Shown: positions 10,875 through 21,301, counted from the first letter of the stretch. The stretch is 64,000 bases of DNA from Massilia sp. 9I (GCF_902506415.1 NZ_LR733275.1:1961795-2025794), one strand, 5' to 3'. Notes: generated from the letters alone by a model not told the origin. Made by a program: numbers and translations.

Positions 10875-10964
10875 ACACCCACGTATGCATACCTGATTGT
10901 CCTGTTCTTTCCTTGTCGAATAATCTATCCTTTGCGGATAGCAATATTCCAAAAAGGAGAGAAC

Positions 10965-13832
<2,868 letters not shown>

Positions 13833-13860
13833 GCTGACGCTTCGATAGGTATCGAAATGA

Positions 13861-13886
13861 AATCGGCGCCCGCGGGCGCCGATTTT
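13861..13886. terminator. Bidirectional intrinsic terminator
   Basis: A perfect 24-base palindrome built from AATCGGCGCCCG and its complement, followed by TT on the plus strand and preceded by A residues that give T on the minus strand. It sits between the stop codons of the convergent M16 peptidase gene and the repeat-protein gene and can serve both. Confidence 0.8.
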
Positions 13887-13918
13887 CGTATGGCCGCCTT
13901 ATCGGCGGCGCACAAGGA

Positions 13919-16027
13919 TTACGAAGTCATGCGATCCCAGCCGTGGCGCACGGCCGACTTCATCTTTTCCCAGCTCGACTGGTCGCCGCTGCCGTAGCGG
14001 CTGTCCCAGTCGCTGCGCAGGTCGTTCTCGACCTCGCCCCATTGGCGGCCGCGGTACTTCTCGTTGCGCGCCATTTCGGAACCGTAGGAATAGGCCGGCT
14101 TGTACTCGTCGTAGCTGCCGGCGCCGGTCGCGGTGCTGTAGGTGGCGTTCCAGTGGCTGCGGTATTCGCGGTCGTCGTCATCGTCGTCGGTCATGCGGTC
14201 CCAGCCATGACGGACGGCGGACTTCATCTTGTCCCAGGCGCCGCCCACGGCTGCACCCGCGCCGGCGCCGGTGGCGCTGGAGGACACGCCGGAGGTGCCG
14301 GTGGTGCCGGTGACACGGGAATCCCAGCCGCGCGCCAGGTCGCCCTCGATGTCGTCCCATGGACGGTTGCGGTACATCTCGCTCTTGCGCATCTCCGACC
14401 CATACGAATATGCCGGCTTGGCGCTGTCGTAGTCGATCCCGGTGCTGCTCAGATTGCTGTCGTAGTGGCTGCGATAATAGCTGTCGTCATCGCGGTCGAG
14501 GGTCATGCGATCCCAGCCTCGGCGCACGGCGGCCTTCATCTTTTCCCAGGTGTCGCCGGCGGTGCTGCCGCTGCGGCTGCTCCAGTCGCTGCGCAGGTCG
14601 TTTTCGACATCGTCCCACTTGCGGCCGCGGAAGCGGTCGTTCATCGCCATTTCCGAGCCATAGGAATAGGCCGGCTTGTACTCGTCGTAGGTACCGTCGG
14701 CGCTGCCGTAGGTGCTGCTGAAGTGGCTGCGGTAGATGGTGTCGTCATCGTCGCTGGTCATGCGGTCCCAGCCGCGGCGCACGGCGGCTTTCATTTTTTC
14801 CCAGGTGGCGCCGGCGGCCGCGCCGGCGTTGCGGGCGCTCCAGTCGCTTTGCAGGTCGTTCTCGACCTCGTCCCACTTGCGGCCGCGGTATTTATCGCTG
14901 CGCGCCATTTCGGAACCGTAGGCATAGGCCGGCTTGACGCTGTCGTAGTCGTCGCCACTGTAGTTGGCGAGGAAGTGGTTGCGGTAATAATCGTCATCGT
15001 CGCCGAAGAAATTGCTGCCGATCGACAGGCCGCTGCCGCTGTCGGCCGAGCGCGAGTAGATGCGCGACTTGCCGCGCTGGCTTTCCGAGTAGCTCGAGGA
15101 AGCCGAGCCCGAACCCATGGCCGTGTCGCGCTGCATCGAGCCGCCGGCGCCCCCCTGGAGGGCCGAGCCTTCCAGCGAGGAGCCTTGCAGGGTGCCGCCC
15201 TGGATGCCCGAGCTATGCAGGCCACGGTCGCTCTGGGTACCTTCGAGCGCGGAAGCCTGCACCGAGTTCTCTTGCAGGGTCGAGGCCTGGAGCGAGGTGC
15301 CCCCGGTCGCGGTCAGGCCGCTCTTGCCCTGGGGCTCCTGGTAGGTGGTGCCCATCGGCTCGGCCTGGTTCAGCGACTGCTGCTGGAACAGTTTGCGGTC
15401 GCCCGGGTTGTCGAGCTGCTGGATCGAGCCCGGTCCCGCCCCTGCCCCCATGCTGGCGCCGACAGGAGTGGATGCGATCGCGGCGCCCGTGCTGGTGGTG
15501 CCGCCCCCCTGGCTGGATCCGGTGCCGGACTGCGCCGACATCTGCGCGGACTGCTGCATGCCGCCGGCGCCGCTCATGCGCATCGATTCGGACAGGCCGC
15601 CGCCCGCGCCCATCGCGCCGATGCCGGTATCGGTCCCGGATGCCTGCTCGTCGATGTCGGTCGGGCCGTAGCGCTCGACGATGTCGGCGGCGCGTTCGAC
15701 TTCCGGCAGCGAATCGGCGCGCACGGTGAGCACATGGTGGCCGCGGGTGACCGCGCCTTCGTACTTGCTGGCGTGAGTGCTGTTGTCGGCGCCGAACAGG
15801 TCGGTGAAGAAATGCTTGATGCTGGCGCCGATGCTGGCGCCGGTCCCGTCGGCCAGGGTGTCGGTATCGGTGGTGGCGCTGCTGCCGGTGACGCTGTCAG
15901 TCATGCCGGTCGGATCGGCGTTGGAAAGCTTGACCTCGTCGCGCGAAAAGCCCGAGGACGTCAACTCGTTCATCGCATTTTGTGCGTCGGTCCGGTTGTC
16001 GAACACGGCTACAAGAGTATGTTGCAT
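13919..16027 (-). CDS. Stress-type protein: GSP17M-like domain, pentapeptide-like segment and four aromatic repeats
   Basis: A 702-residue soluble protein of unknown function. Residues 1-120 (MQHTLVAVFDNRTDAQNAMN...) resemble the general stress protein 17M fold. Residues 120-340 are Gly/Ser/Gln-rich and include a five-residue periodicity (244-293). Residues 343-702 hold four tandem copies of a unit of about 80-100 residues: acidic run, YRxH, KPAYxYGSEM, RGRxWDxVENDL, then WEKMKxAVRxGWDRM. The ATG follows a strong GGAGGA site. It has its own terminator and, upstream, a motif shared with the locus head gene (see 16103). The neighbour ending at 16206 shares the first domain and one repeat, so the pair arose by duplication and module exchange. 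Confidence 0.85.
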   Translation of the reverse strand: MQHTLVAVFDNRTDAQNAMNELTSSGFSRDEVKLSNADPTGMTDSVTGSSATTDTDTLADGTGASIGASIKHFFTDLFGADNSTHASKYEGAVTRGHHVLTVRADSLPEVERAADIVERYGPTDIDEQASGTDTGIGAMGAGGGLSESMRMSGAGGMQQSAQMSAQSGTGSSQGGGTTSTGAAIASTPVGASMGAGAGPGSIQQLDNPGDRKLFQQQSLNQAEPMGTTYQEPQGKSGLTATGGTSLQASTLQENSVQASALEGTQSDRGLHSSGIQGGTLQGSSLEGSALQGGAGGSMQRDTAMGSGSASSSYSESQRGKSRIYSRSADSGSGLSIGSNFFGDDDDYYRNHFLANYSGDDYDSVKPAYAYGSEMARSDKYRGRKWDEVENDLQSDWSARNAGAAAGATWEKMKAAVRRGWDRMTSDDDDTIYRSHFSSTYGSADGTYDEYKPAYSYGSEMAMNDRFRGRKWDDVENDLRSDWSSRSGSTAGDTWEKMKAAVRRGWDRMTLDRDDDSYYRSHYDSNLSSTGIDYDSAKPAYSYGSEMRKSEMYRNRPWDDIEGDLARGWDSRVTGTTGTSGVSSSATGAGAGAAVGGAWDKMKSAVRHGWDRMTDDDDDDREYRSHWNATYSTATGAGSYDEYKPAYSYGSEMARNEKYRGRQWGEVENDLRSDWDSRYGSGDQSSWEKMKSAVRHGWDRMTS
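13922..15001 (-). repeat. Four tandem protein repeats coded in the C-terminal half
   Basis: Unit boundaries by protein alignment are 14756-15001, 14501-14755, 14189-14500 and 13922-14188 (in order of translation). Each ends with codons for GWDRM. The third unit is longest because of a Gly/Thr/Ser/Ala-rich insert before its WDKM segment. Conservation is at protein level with many silent differences, so the array is not recent. Confidence 0.85.
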
Positions 16028-16102
16028 GGTCGTTCCTCCGTTTTGGTAATGGTCGGCGCGCGCAATCGGGCTGCGAAGCTGCTGGTGCGCGCATGCACGA
16101 AA

Positions 16103-16119
16103 CGAGATTACTCCAATCG
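16103..16119 (-). promoter_or_regulatory. Shared upstream motif, copy 1
   Basis: Minus-strand sequence CGATTGGAGTAATCTCG, 75 bases upstream of the ATG of the four-repeat protein. It matches the motif at 17881-17897 at 13 of 17 positions. It could be a promoter core or a regulator site. Confidence 0.4.
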
Positions 16120-16162
16120 CGACAGTAACCGCGCGCGGCTGACCGGACAGTGGGAACGATAT

Positions 16163-16188
16163 GAAAACGGCGCCCGCAGGCGCCGTTT
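16163..16188 (-). terminator. Intrinsic terminator of the DUF2382/GSP17M gene pair
   Basis: AACGGCGCC/GGCGCCGTT stem with a 4-base loop, flanked by A runs and T runs on both sides, 18 bases past the stop of the gene ending at 16206. It separates that transcript from the four-repeat gene downstream. Confidence 0.8.
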
Positions 16189-16205
16189 TCGCTACGCAAA
16201 GCCGC

Positions 16206-17396
16206 TCAGTACGTGCGGCCGCTGCTGCTGGTCTCGCCTGTCATGCGGTCCCAGCCGTGACGCACCGCTGCCTTCATCTTTTCCCAGGTCGACTGGCCGC
16301 CGCTGCCGTAGCGGCTGTCCCAGTCGGTGCGCAGGTCGGATTCGACGTCGTCCCACTGGCGCCCGGTGTAGCGCCCGCTGCTGGCCATCTGCGAGCCGTA
16401 GCTGTAGGCCGGTGCATAGTCATCGTAGGAAGCCCCGGAGCTTCCATAGTTGCTGGTGAAGTGGCTGCGGAAATAGCTGTCGTCGTCGCGCAGGTCCGAC
16501 TGCGCGCCGCCAAGGCGCTGCACATCAACTTCGGTATGGCGCAGCGTATCGGTGATCTGTTCCTGGCGCTCGTTCACCTGCTTGCCGATGGTAACTTCCT
16601 CGACGATGCGGGCGGACTTCTCGACCACCGCTTCCTCGGCGGTCTCGCGCATTTCGATGGTCTGCTCCTTGAAGGCGGTGGCGTCCGCGGGGCTGATCGG
16701 CTGGTCCACCGTACGGCGCTGGACGTCGACGTGTTCCTCGCGCAGGCCGACGGTTTCATTGACCGGGGTCTCGACGACGCGCGAGAAAATGCGTACGCCG
16801 CCGCGCTGTACTTCGCGCTTGCCGACCTTCAGCTGCTCTTCCACCACAGGAATCGATTGGGTGCCGGCGATGTTGGCGCCGGTGCGGCCGGTTTCCATCG
16901 CGGTGTCGCGTTGCAGCGAAGCGCCACTCGACAGGCCTTGCTGCGATCCCGATTGCAGCGAGGACGACTGCGCCGACATCGACTGCGAACCCATGCCGCT
17001 GCTGCTGCCCGTGAGCAGTGCGCCGGCGCCCGCCGTGCCGACGCCGTCCGAATGCTCGTCGATGTCGGTCGGCCCGAAACGTTCGATCAGGTCGGCCGCG
17101 CGCTCGACTTCCGGCAGCGAATCGGCGGTGAGGGTCACCACGTGCTGGCCGCGTGTCAAGGCGCCTTCGTAGCGGTTTGCATGCTCGCTATTGTCGGTGC
17201 CGAACAGGTTGCTGAAGAAACTCTTGATGCCGCCGCCGATGCCGATGTCGTCATCGGCGCTCGAAGCGGAAGCGCTGCCGGCGTCGCCGCCGGAGAGGCG
17301 CACGTCGTTGCGGGAAAAGCCCGAGGCAAGCAGTTCGTCCAGGGCGCTCTGGGCGTCGGTACGGTTGTCGAAGACAGCTACTAGCGTATGTTGCAT
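16206..17396 (-). CDS. Stress-type protein: GSP17M-like domain, DUF2382 (YsnF/AvaK) domain and one aromatic repeat
   Basis: A 396-residue protein in three modules. Residues 1-115 are the GSP17M-like domain, close to the same domain of the neighbour ending at 13919 (both begin MQHTLVAVFDNRTDAQ). Residues 180-295 are a DUF2382 domain (SIPVVEEQLKVGKREVQRGG..., VETPVNETVGLREEHVDVQR). Residues 304-386 are a single copy of the YRxH/KPAY-like/WDDVESDL/GWDRM repeat. The start at 17396 is fixed by GGAGG six bases upstream; the frame is open to 17633 but that stretch overlaps the preceding gene and is out-of-frame translation. Biochemical function is unknown; DUF2382 and GSP17M families are linked to stress responses by expression in other bacteria. 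Confidence 0.88.
   Translation of the reverse strand: MQHTLVAVFDNRTDAQSALDELLASGFSRNDVRLSGGDAGSASASSADDDIGIGGGIKSFFSNLFGTDNSEHANRYEGALTRGQHVVTLTADSLPEVERAADLIERFGPTDIDEHSDGVGTAGAGALLTGSSSGMGSQSMSAQSSSLQSGSQQGLSSGASLQRDTAMETGRTGANIAGTQSIPVVEEQLKVGKREVQRGGVRIFSRVVETPVNETVGLREEHVDVQRRTVDQPISPADATAFKEQTIEMRETAEEAVVEKSARIVEEVTIGKQVNERQEQITDTLRHTEVDVQRLGGAQSDLRDDDSYFRSHFTSNYGSSGASYDDYAPAYSYGSQMASSGRYTGRQWDDVESDLRTDWDSRYGSGGQSTWEKMKAAVRHGWDRMTGETSSSGRTY
16239..16487 (-). repeat. Single copy of the aromatic repeat unit
   Basis: Codes for residues 304-386 of the DUF2382 protein and corresponds to one of the four units at 13922-15001. It differs by YDDYAPAYSYGSQM in place of YDEYKPAYSYGSEM. Confidence 0.8.
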
Positions 17397-17421
17397 GGTC
17401 AAACCTCCGAAACTATGGTTG

Positions 17422-17847
17422 TCATGGCGAAGGCGGCGCACCGGCGTCGTCGAAGCGTTCCACCTCGACGCGTTCCGCCTTGAGCGGGACGGTGTCGAGG
17501 TAGCGCTCCTCGCGCTGGATGCGGGTGATGTGCAGTTCTTCCTTGATGCGCAGGCGGCGTTCGACCACCAGCACTTCCTCGAGTACGGGAACGACCAGGA
17601 CGTCGCCCTCGTAGCGTGGGGCGGGCGTTTCATCTGCCGCCACCACGCGATCGACCGCGACCCGCCGGACCTCCACCTCGTCGCGCAGCAGGCGCTCGTC
17701 GATGGTCACCGGCTGCTCGGACACGGTCTTGTGGATGCGTACCCCGCGGCCCGTCTCGACGGTGCGGGTACCGACTGCAAGCTGTTCCTCGATCACGGGA
17801 ATCCGCAGGCCGTCCTGGCCCGTGGATGCGTGGGTATTGCTGGACAT
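17422..17847 (-). CDS. DUF2382 (YsnF/AvaK) domain protein
   Basis: A 141-residue protein made of two related halves with the DUF2382 pattern: IPVIEEQLAVGTRTVETGRG near residue 16 and VLVVPVLEEVLVVERRLRI near residue 82, with alternating charged and hydrophobic strands between. It is predicted soluble. GAGGAGG stands seven bases before the ATG. It is the first gene of the locus, 25 bases upstream of the three-module protein, and probably co-transcribed with it. It may act as a free partner of the same domain in its neighbour; that is inference from shared domain only. Confidence 0.88.
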   Translation of the reverse strand: MSSNTHASTGQDGLRIPVIEEQLAVGTRTVETGRGVRIHKTVSEQPVTIDERLLRDEVEVRRVAVDRVVAADETPAPRYEGDVLVVPVLEEVLVVERRLRIKEELHITRIQREERYLDTVPLKAERVEVERFDDAGAPPSP

Positions 17848-17880
17848 CTGCCGCCTCCTCGTATCGCATATGCGAGCAGG

Positions 17881-17897
17881 TCAGACTACTCCAAACG
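17881..17897 (-). promoter_or_regulatory. Shared upstream motif, copy 2
   Basis: Minus-strand sequence CGTTTGGAGTAGTCTGA, 33 bases upstream of the DUF2382 gene start. Spacing to the start codon fits a promoter whose transcript begins just downstream. Confidence 0.4.
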
Positions 17898-17954
17898 GTG
17901 GAGGCGGCGCACACCCTTGACGGGCGGCACGTGCGCTATGCGGACGGAGAAATC

Positions 17955-18212
17955 TTAGGAGAAAGGATTGTCGACGGTCTTGACCTCGGGTGGCGGCAGA
18001 CGGTCCGGCAGCTCGCGCGCTTCGAGGGCCGCGACTACCTCGCCGAGCTGCGCGTGCAGACGGCGCGCCGCTTCCAGCCCGGCCTTGTCGGCAGTAATGT
18101 CGAGGTCGCCCGAGATGGTGATGCGGTCGAGGCGGTTCTCAAGCATCAGGTCGCCGATCTCGAGCACGTCGGCCTCGTTGGCAAAGGGGGTAAAGCTTTT
18201 CTTCTTGCTCAT
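17955..18212 (-). CDS. Small conserved hypothetical protein
   Basis: An 85-residue protein, MSKKKSFTPFANEADVLEIG..., ending VKTVDNPFS. Segments LTLENRLDRITISGDLDIT-like (residues 23-43) and a helical LHAQLGEVVAALEARE give it a mixed fold. It is predicted cytoplasmic. GGAGAAG precedes the ATG at 18212. It starts 14 bases after the nuclease gene and is likely co-transcribed with it. From memory, similar small proteins occur widely in beta- and gammaproteobacteria next to varied genes, so an inhibitor role for the nuclease is not supported by that alone. Confidence 0.75.
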   Translation of the reverse strand: MSKKKSFTPFANEADVLEIGDLMLENRLDRITISGDLDITADKAGLEAARRLHAQLGEVVAALEARELPDRLPPPEVKTVDNPFS

Positions 18213-18226
18213 GTCTTCTCCGCGGT

Positions 18227-19024
18227 TCAGTAGCGGTCCCGGTTGCGGCTCTTGCCCTGGCGGATCTTCGGCAGCGCGAGCATGCGCTCCTTCTGCTGCT
18301 GGCTCAAGGAAGGCAGCAGTTCGATGCCGATGATGCGCTCCAGCTCGGCGACCGGAATCACCTGGATCGGCGCGTCGGCCCGGTTCTCGACGAACCAGGC
18401 GGCGGCGGCCCTCTGGCGGGGACTGTACACCACCTTGTACAGGTGGCTCGGCACGATCACGTTGCCGACCTTGCGCAGGCTGCTGCCCAGGAAGGCGGGC
18501 CCCGTGATCACGTACAGCGAGCCCTCCTTCTTCGCCATCTTGCGCACCGCGCCCTCGATCGGTGCCCAGATGTGGCGGTTGTGCTCGCGGTCCTGCGGGA
18601 CCATGTTGGCGAGCGAAAAGCTCTCGCGCTGGGCGCGGCGGTCGGGCATGTCGCCATTCGGCGCCAGGTGGCCGCGGTCGAAGCCGCTGCGAGCGTAGTC
18701 CGCGAGTTCGGCGCGCTGGCCGCGCGGCAGGCGCGGCTCGGGATGGAAAGCGTTGTCGCGGTCCAAACCCTGGGCCGCTTCCAGCTGGCCGGGGGCCAGG
18801 TGCTCGGCCGACCATAGGGCGGTGCGGGTCACGCCCGAGTGCATCACCCCGAATTCGCTGTAGCACAGCTCGCGTGTGGCGGCGCCCAGTTTCGGGTTGC
18901 GGATCTCGGGCGGGCGGCCGTCCAGGTAGTGGGAAGGACAATCCGCAGCCTGGACCAGGCCGGTGGCCAGCAATGCGCAGAAGACGGAGAAGCGCGCAAG
19001 GCGAGCCAGTTGAGCACGTAACAT
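18227..19024 (-). CDS. Secreted DNA/RNA non-specific endonuclease (NucA/EndoG family)
   Basis: A 265-residue enzyme with an N-terminal signal peptide (FSVFCALLATGLVQA, cleavage before ADCPSHYL). The beta-beta-alpha metal motif DRGH is present in GFDRGHLAPNGDM (about residue 117) with the magnesium-binding asparagine expected in SLANMVPQ or QDREHNRHIW. It hydrolyses DNA and RNA without sequence preference and is exported, so it may serve nutrient release or biofilm DNA turnover. It precedes the 85-residue gene. Two cysteines in the mature part (ADCPS and ELCYS) could form a disulfide, consistent with export. Confidence 0.93.
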   Translation of the reverse strand: MLRAQLARLARFSVFCALLATGLVQAADCPSHYLDGRPPEIRNPKLGAATRELCYSEFGVMHSGVTRTALWSAEHLAPGQLEAAQGLDRDNAFHPEPRLPRGQRAELADYARSGFDRGHLAPNGDMPDRRAQRESFSLANMVPQDREHNRHIWAPIEGAVRKMAKKEGSLYVITGPAFLGSSLRKVGNVIVPSHLYKVVYSPRQRAAAAWFVENRADAPIQVIPVAELERIIGIELLPSLSQQQKERMLALPKIRQGKSRNRDRY

Positions 19025-19198
19025 TTGAGAATAATCAAGCTATCAATAGCGCGCATTGTAGCCGAGGGCCCTTGAGGGCCGTCAAACACAGCCGGAGAAA
19101 TACATGCGCACAATTGAAAATACATTTCCAGCAAGAATGCGTTACACTTTTGCCTTTCTCAACCAAAGATTCCTTTTGGGAAATTCAACCCGAAGCGA

Positions 19199-19591
19199 AT
19201 GATCCGTCCCCCGATCTCAGAGGACTTGCGCCGTTTTGTCCTGACGAGCGTCCCCTCCGTGCCCTTCCTCGAGGCGCTGCTGCTGTTGCGCGCCAATGCC
19301 GGCCAGCAATGGTCCGGCGAGATGCTGGCGAGCCGGCTGTACACGAGCGAGCGCACGGCCCAGGGCCTGCTCGACGAGTTGTGCCGCTCCGGCATGGCCG
19401 CCCCCTGCCCGCCGCCGCACCAGCACTGCTATTGCTATGCGCCCGCTTCCGCCGTCCTGCGCGAACGCATCGACGGCCTGGCCGAACTGTATGCGCGTCA
19501 CCTGGTGGACGTTACCAACCTCATCCATTCCACACTCGACCGGAAGGCGCAGCAGTTCGCCGACGCCTTCCGCCTGCGTAAGGATACTTAA
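19199..19591 (+). CDS. Winged-helix-like hypothetical protein
   Basis: A 130-residue protein not recognised as a named family. Residues 20-65 (FLEALLLLRANAGQQWSGEM, LASRLYTSERTAQGLLDELC) look like a winged-helix fold that would bind DNA or a partner. A cysteine/histidine-rich stretch PCPPPHQHCYCY (about 73-85) could hold a metal or be redox-active. The C-terminal 40 residues are helical. Its TAA is directly followed by the ATG of the next gene, so the three genes 19199-20123 are one operon. Confidence 0.7.
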   Translation: MIRPPISEDLRRFVLTSVPSVPFLEALLLLRANAGQQWSGEMLASRLYTSERTAQGLLDELCRSGMAAPCPPPHQHCYCYAPASAVLRERIDGLAELYARHLVDVTNLIHSTLDRKAQQFADAFRLRKDT

Positions 19592-19849
19592 ATGGGCGAA
19601 CTCATCTATACCTTGTGCATGCTGACCTCGCTTGCCTGTACCTGGCTCCTCTGGGGCAGCTACCGCCGCACGCGCTACCGCCTGCTGTTCTGGAGCGCGC
19701 TGTGCTTCGGCGTGATGACCTTCAACAACCTGTTCCTGATTTTCGACAAGATCGTGTTCCCGAATGTCGATTTCATGCCGCTGCGCCTGATCAGCGCCCT
19801 GGTTGCCTGCCTGTTGCTGCTCTACGGCCTGATCTACGAGAAGGAGTGA
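19592..19849 (+). CDS. DUF5985-like small membrane protein (first of a pair)
   Basis: An 85-residue protein with three hydrophobic segments (about 4-22, 31-50, 62-81): LIYTLCMLTSLACTWLLWGS, then LLFWSALCFGVMTFNNLFLI, then LISALVACLLLLYGLIYEK. It resembles the following gene product in layout, and both look like the DUF5985 family as I remember it (family name from memory). Function unknown. Confidence 0.75.
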   Translation: MGELIYTLCMLTSLACTWLLWGSYRRTRYRLLFWSALCFGVMTFNNLFLIFDKIVFPNVDFMPLRLISALVACLLLLYGLIYEKE

Positions 19850-19853
19850 AGCG

Positions 19854-20123
19854 ATGACCCAGCTGATGTACGGCGCGATTTCGATGGCCTCGCTCACCAT
19901 CGCCCTGTTTTTCCTGCGCTTCTGGCGCAATACGGGCGACCGCTTCTTCCTGTATTTCGCGCTGTCCTTCTTTATCGAGGGAGTGCACCGGATCTACTCG
20001 GCGGTGCTGAACGAGGCCGGCGAGGATTCGCCGCTGCACTACCTGATCCGCGTGGCGGCCTACGGGCTGATCGTGTGGGCCATCGTGGAGAAGAACCTGC
20101 CGCCCAGGGACCGGCGCGACTAG
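19854..20123 (+). CDS. DUF5985-like small membrane protein (second of a pair)
   Basis: An 89-residue protein with three hydrophobic segments and the FFLYFALSFFIEGVHRIYSA segment in the place where the preceding protein has LLFWSALCFGVMTFNNLF. The pair probably arose by duplication and may form a heteromer in the inner membrane. AAGGAGTGAAGCG stands before the ATG. A GC-rich hairpin (20126-20150) without a T tract follows the stop codon. Confidence 0.75.
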   Translation: MTQLMYGAISMASLTIALFFLRFWRNTGDRFFLYFALSFFIEGVHRIYSAVLNEAGEDSPLHYLIRVAAYGLIVWAIVEKNLPPRDRRD

Positions 20124-20188
20124 CGTGCGCCCGGCCCTTGGGGCCGGCGCGATAATGGGCCATGAAAAACCGTCAACAGGAGGACAGC

Positions 20189-20452
20189 ATGGCCCAAGCC
20201 CAGACCAACCAATCCAAATCCGGCAGCAACCCGATCGCGGGCGGCGGCCAGGACCAGCGTTCCGAGAACCTGCTTCCCGGTGAAGAAGGCGCCGAAGACG
20301 GCCGCTTCGACGTCGCCGAAGAAGTCAGCCTCGACCAGCATTCCGACGAAGCGCGCCGGGTCGGCCAGGTGTCCGAGAACGGCATCGCCGACGCCGTACC
20401 GGACGCCCTCAAGACGCCCGTTCCCTCGCAGGGCATTCCGTCCAAGGAATGA
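20189..20452 (+). CDS. Small hydrophilic hypothetical protein
   Basis: An 87-residue, acidic, glycine- and serine-containing protein (MAQAQTNQSKSGSN...) without hydrophobic segments, probably largely unstructured. The ATG at 20189 follows AGGAGGACAGC; an ATG at 20162 in the same frame has no such site. GATAAT at 20151-20156 could be its -10 element. It is not recognised; its composition recalls small stress-induced hydrophilic proteins such as the KGG and DUF3606 proteins elsewhere in the window. Confidence 0.65.
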   Translation: MAQAQTNQSKSGSNPIAGGGQDQRSENLLPGEEGAEDGRFDVAEEVSLDQHSDEARRVGQVSENGIADAVPDALKTPVPSQGIPSKE

Positions 20453-20464
20453 GGCGCCTGGCTT

Positions 20465-21301
20465 TTAGCCGCCCATCGTGACACCCATCTTCAGGCCCTC
20501 GATCGTGTGGGCCTGGTAGATCGGCTCGAGCTGGTCCACCACGCGGCAGTTCAGATGCTGCCGCACCTCGTCAGGCAGGCTCTCGTAATAGGCGCGCGAC
20601 ATCTGCAGGTCGTGCTTGATGGCGTTGGTCGCGTCCGGCGCGTCGGCGCCGACCACCAGCACCGGACGTGACAGGTTGGAGCGGTTCGCGGTGCCGCGGT
20701 GGATGGTCAGCGCCGAACGGGCCGAGATGTCGCCCACCTTCGGCAGCTTGCGCTGGGCCAGCGCCTCGTAGCGCGGGAACAGCGCCTTGTCCGGGAACAT
20801 CGGGTCGCCCTCGTACAGGTCCCATTGGGTGCCGGGCGCGATCTCGAACGGGCCCATGTCTTCGGTCACGTCGACCGTGGTGAGATTGAAGGCGAGCGAA
20901 CTGAGGCGCCGGCGCTGCACCGTTTCCGGCGGCGAGGCGAAGTCGCGGTGCCAGGGCTGGTGCATGGCGCCCGGGCCCGGCACGTCGAAACCCACTTCCA
21001 CGATCCGCCACTCCGGCCCCAGCACCGCGCTGCACACCGCGTGCACCCATGGATGGCTGGCGATCGCCACGAAGGAGCGCAGGCGCTCCGGATGCACCTC
21101 GACGTAGTAGCGGTTGGGGCCGCGGTTGAGGGCCCCGCCCTCGCGTCCCAGCGCTTCGTCGAACAGGCGGTCGATGTCGGCCCGCAGTTCCTGGACCAGT
21201 TCGCGGCTGAACGCGCCGCGGCAGGCGATGATGCCGTCGCCGTAGATGCCGCGCATGATGTCGGCCACTTCGTATTGTGCGGTGCTTGCTCCGCTATCCA
21301 T
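20465..21301 (-). CDS. Phytanoyl-CoA dioxygenase family protein (PhyH)
   Basis: A non-haem iron, 2-oxoglutarate-dependent oxygenase of 278 residues. The HxD iron motif is in QPWHRDF (His118, Asp120), the distal histidine in LTIHRGTANRS, where the arginine would bind 2-oxoglutarate. The start at 21301 is set by GAGGAGGA before the ATG; the frame is open upstream to 21664 but that part overlaps the divergent kinase gene and has no family resemblance. Substrates of the family vary (fatty acyl-CoA, ectoine, halogenated compounds) and cannot be told here. No signal peptide. Confidence 0.9.
   Translation of the reverse strand: MDSGASTAQYEVADIMRGIYGDGIIACRGAFSRELVQELRADIDRLFDEALGREGGALNRGPNRYYVEVHPERLRSFVAIASHPWVHAVCSAVLGPEWRIVEVGFDVPGPGAMHQPWHRDFASPPETVQRRRLSSLAFNLTTVDVTEDMGPFEIAPGTQWDLYEGDPMFPDKALFPRYEALAQRKLPKVGDISARSALTIHRGTANRSNLSRPVLVVGADAPDATNAIKHDLQMSRAYYESLPDEVRQHLNCRVVDQLEPIYQAHTIEGLKMGVTMGG

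Noticed and set aside
13922..15001. Tandem repeats as a possible CRISPR or minisatellite
   Set aside because: Units are about 250-310 bases, differ at many silent sites and keep one reading frame; they are protein repeats.
18562..19581. 339-codon plus-strand frame across the nuclease and into the winged-helix gene
   Set aside because: It is antisense to the nuclease and out of frame with the next gene; no recognisable protein.
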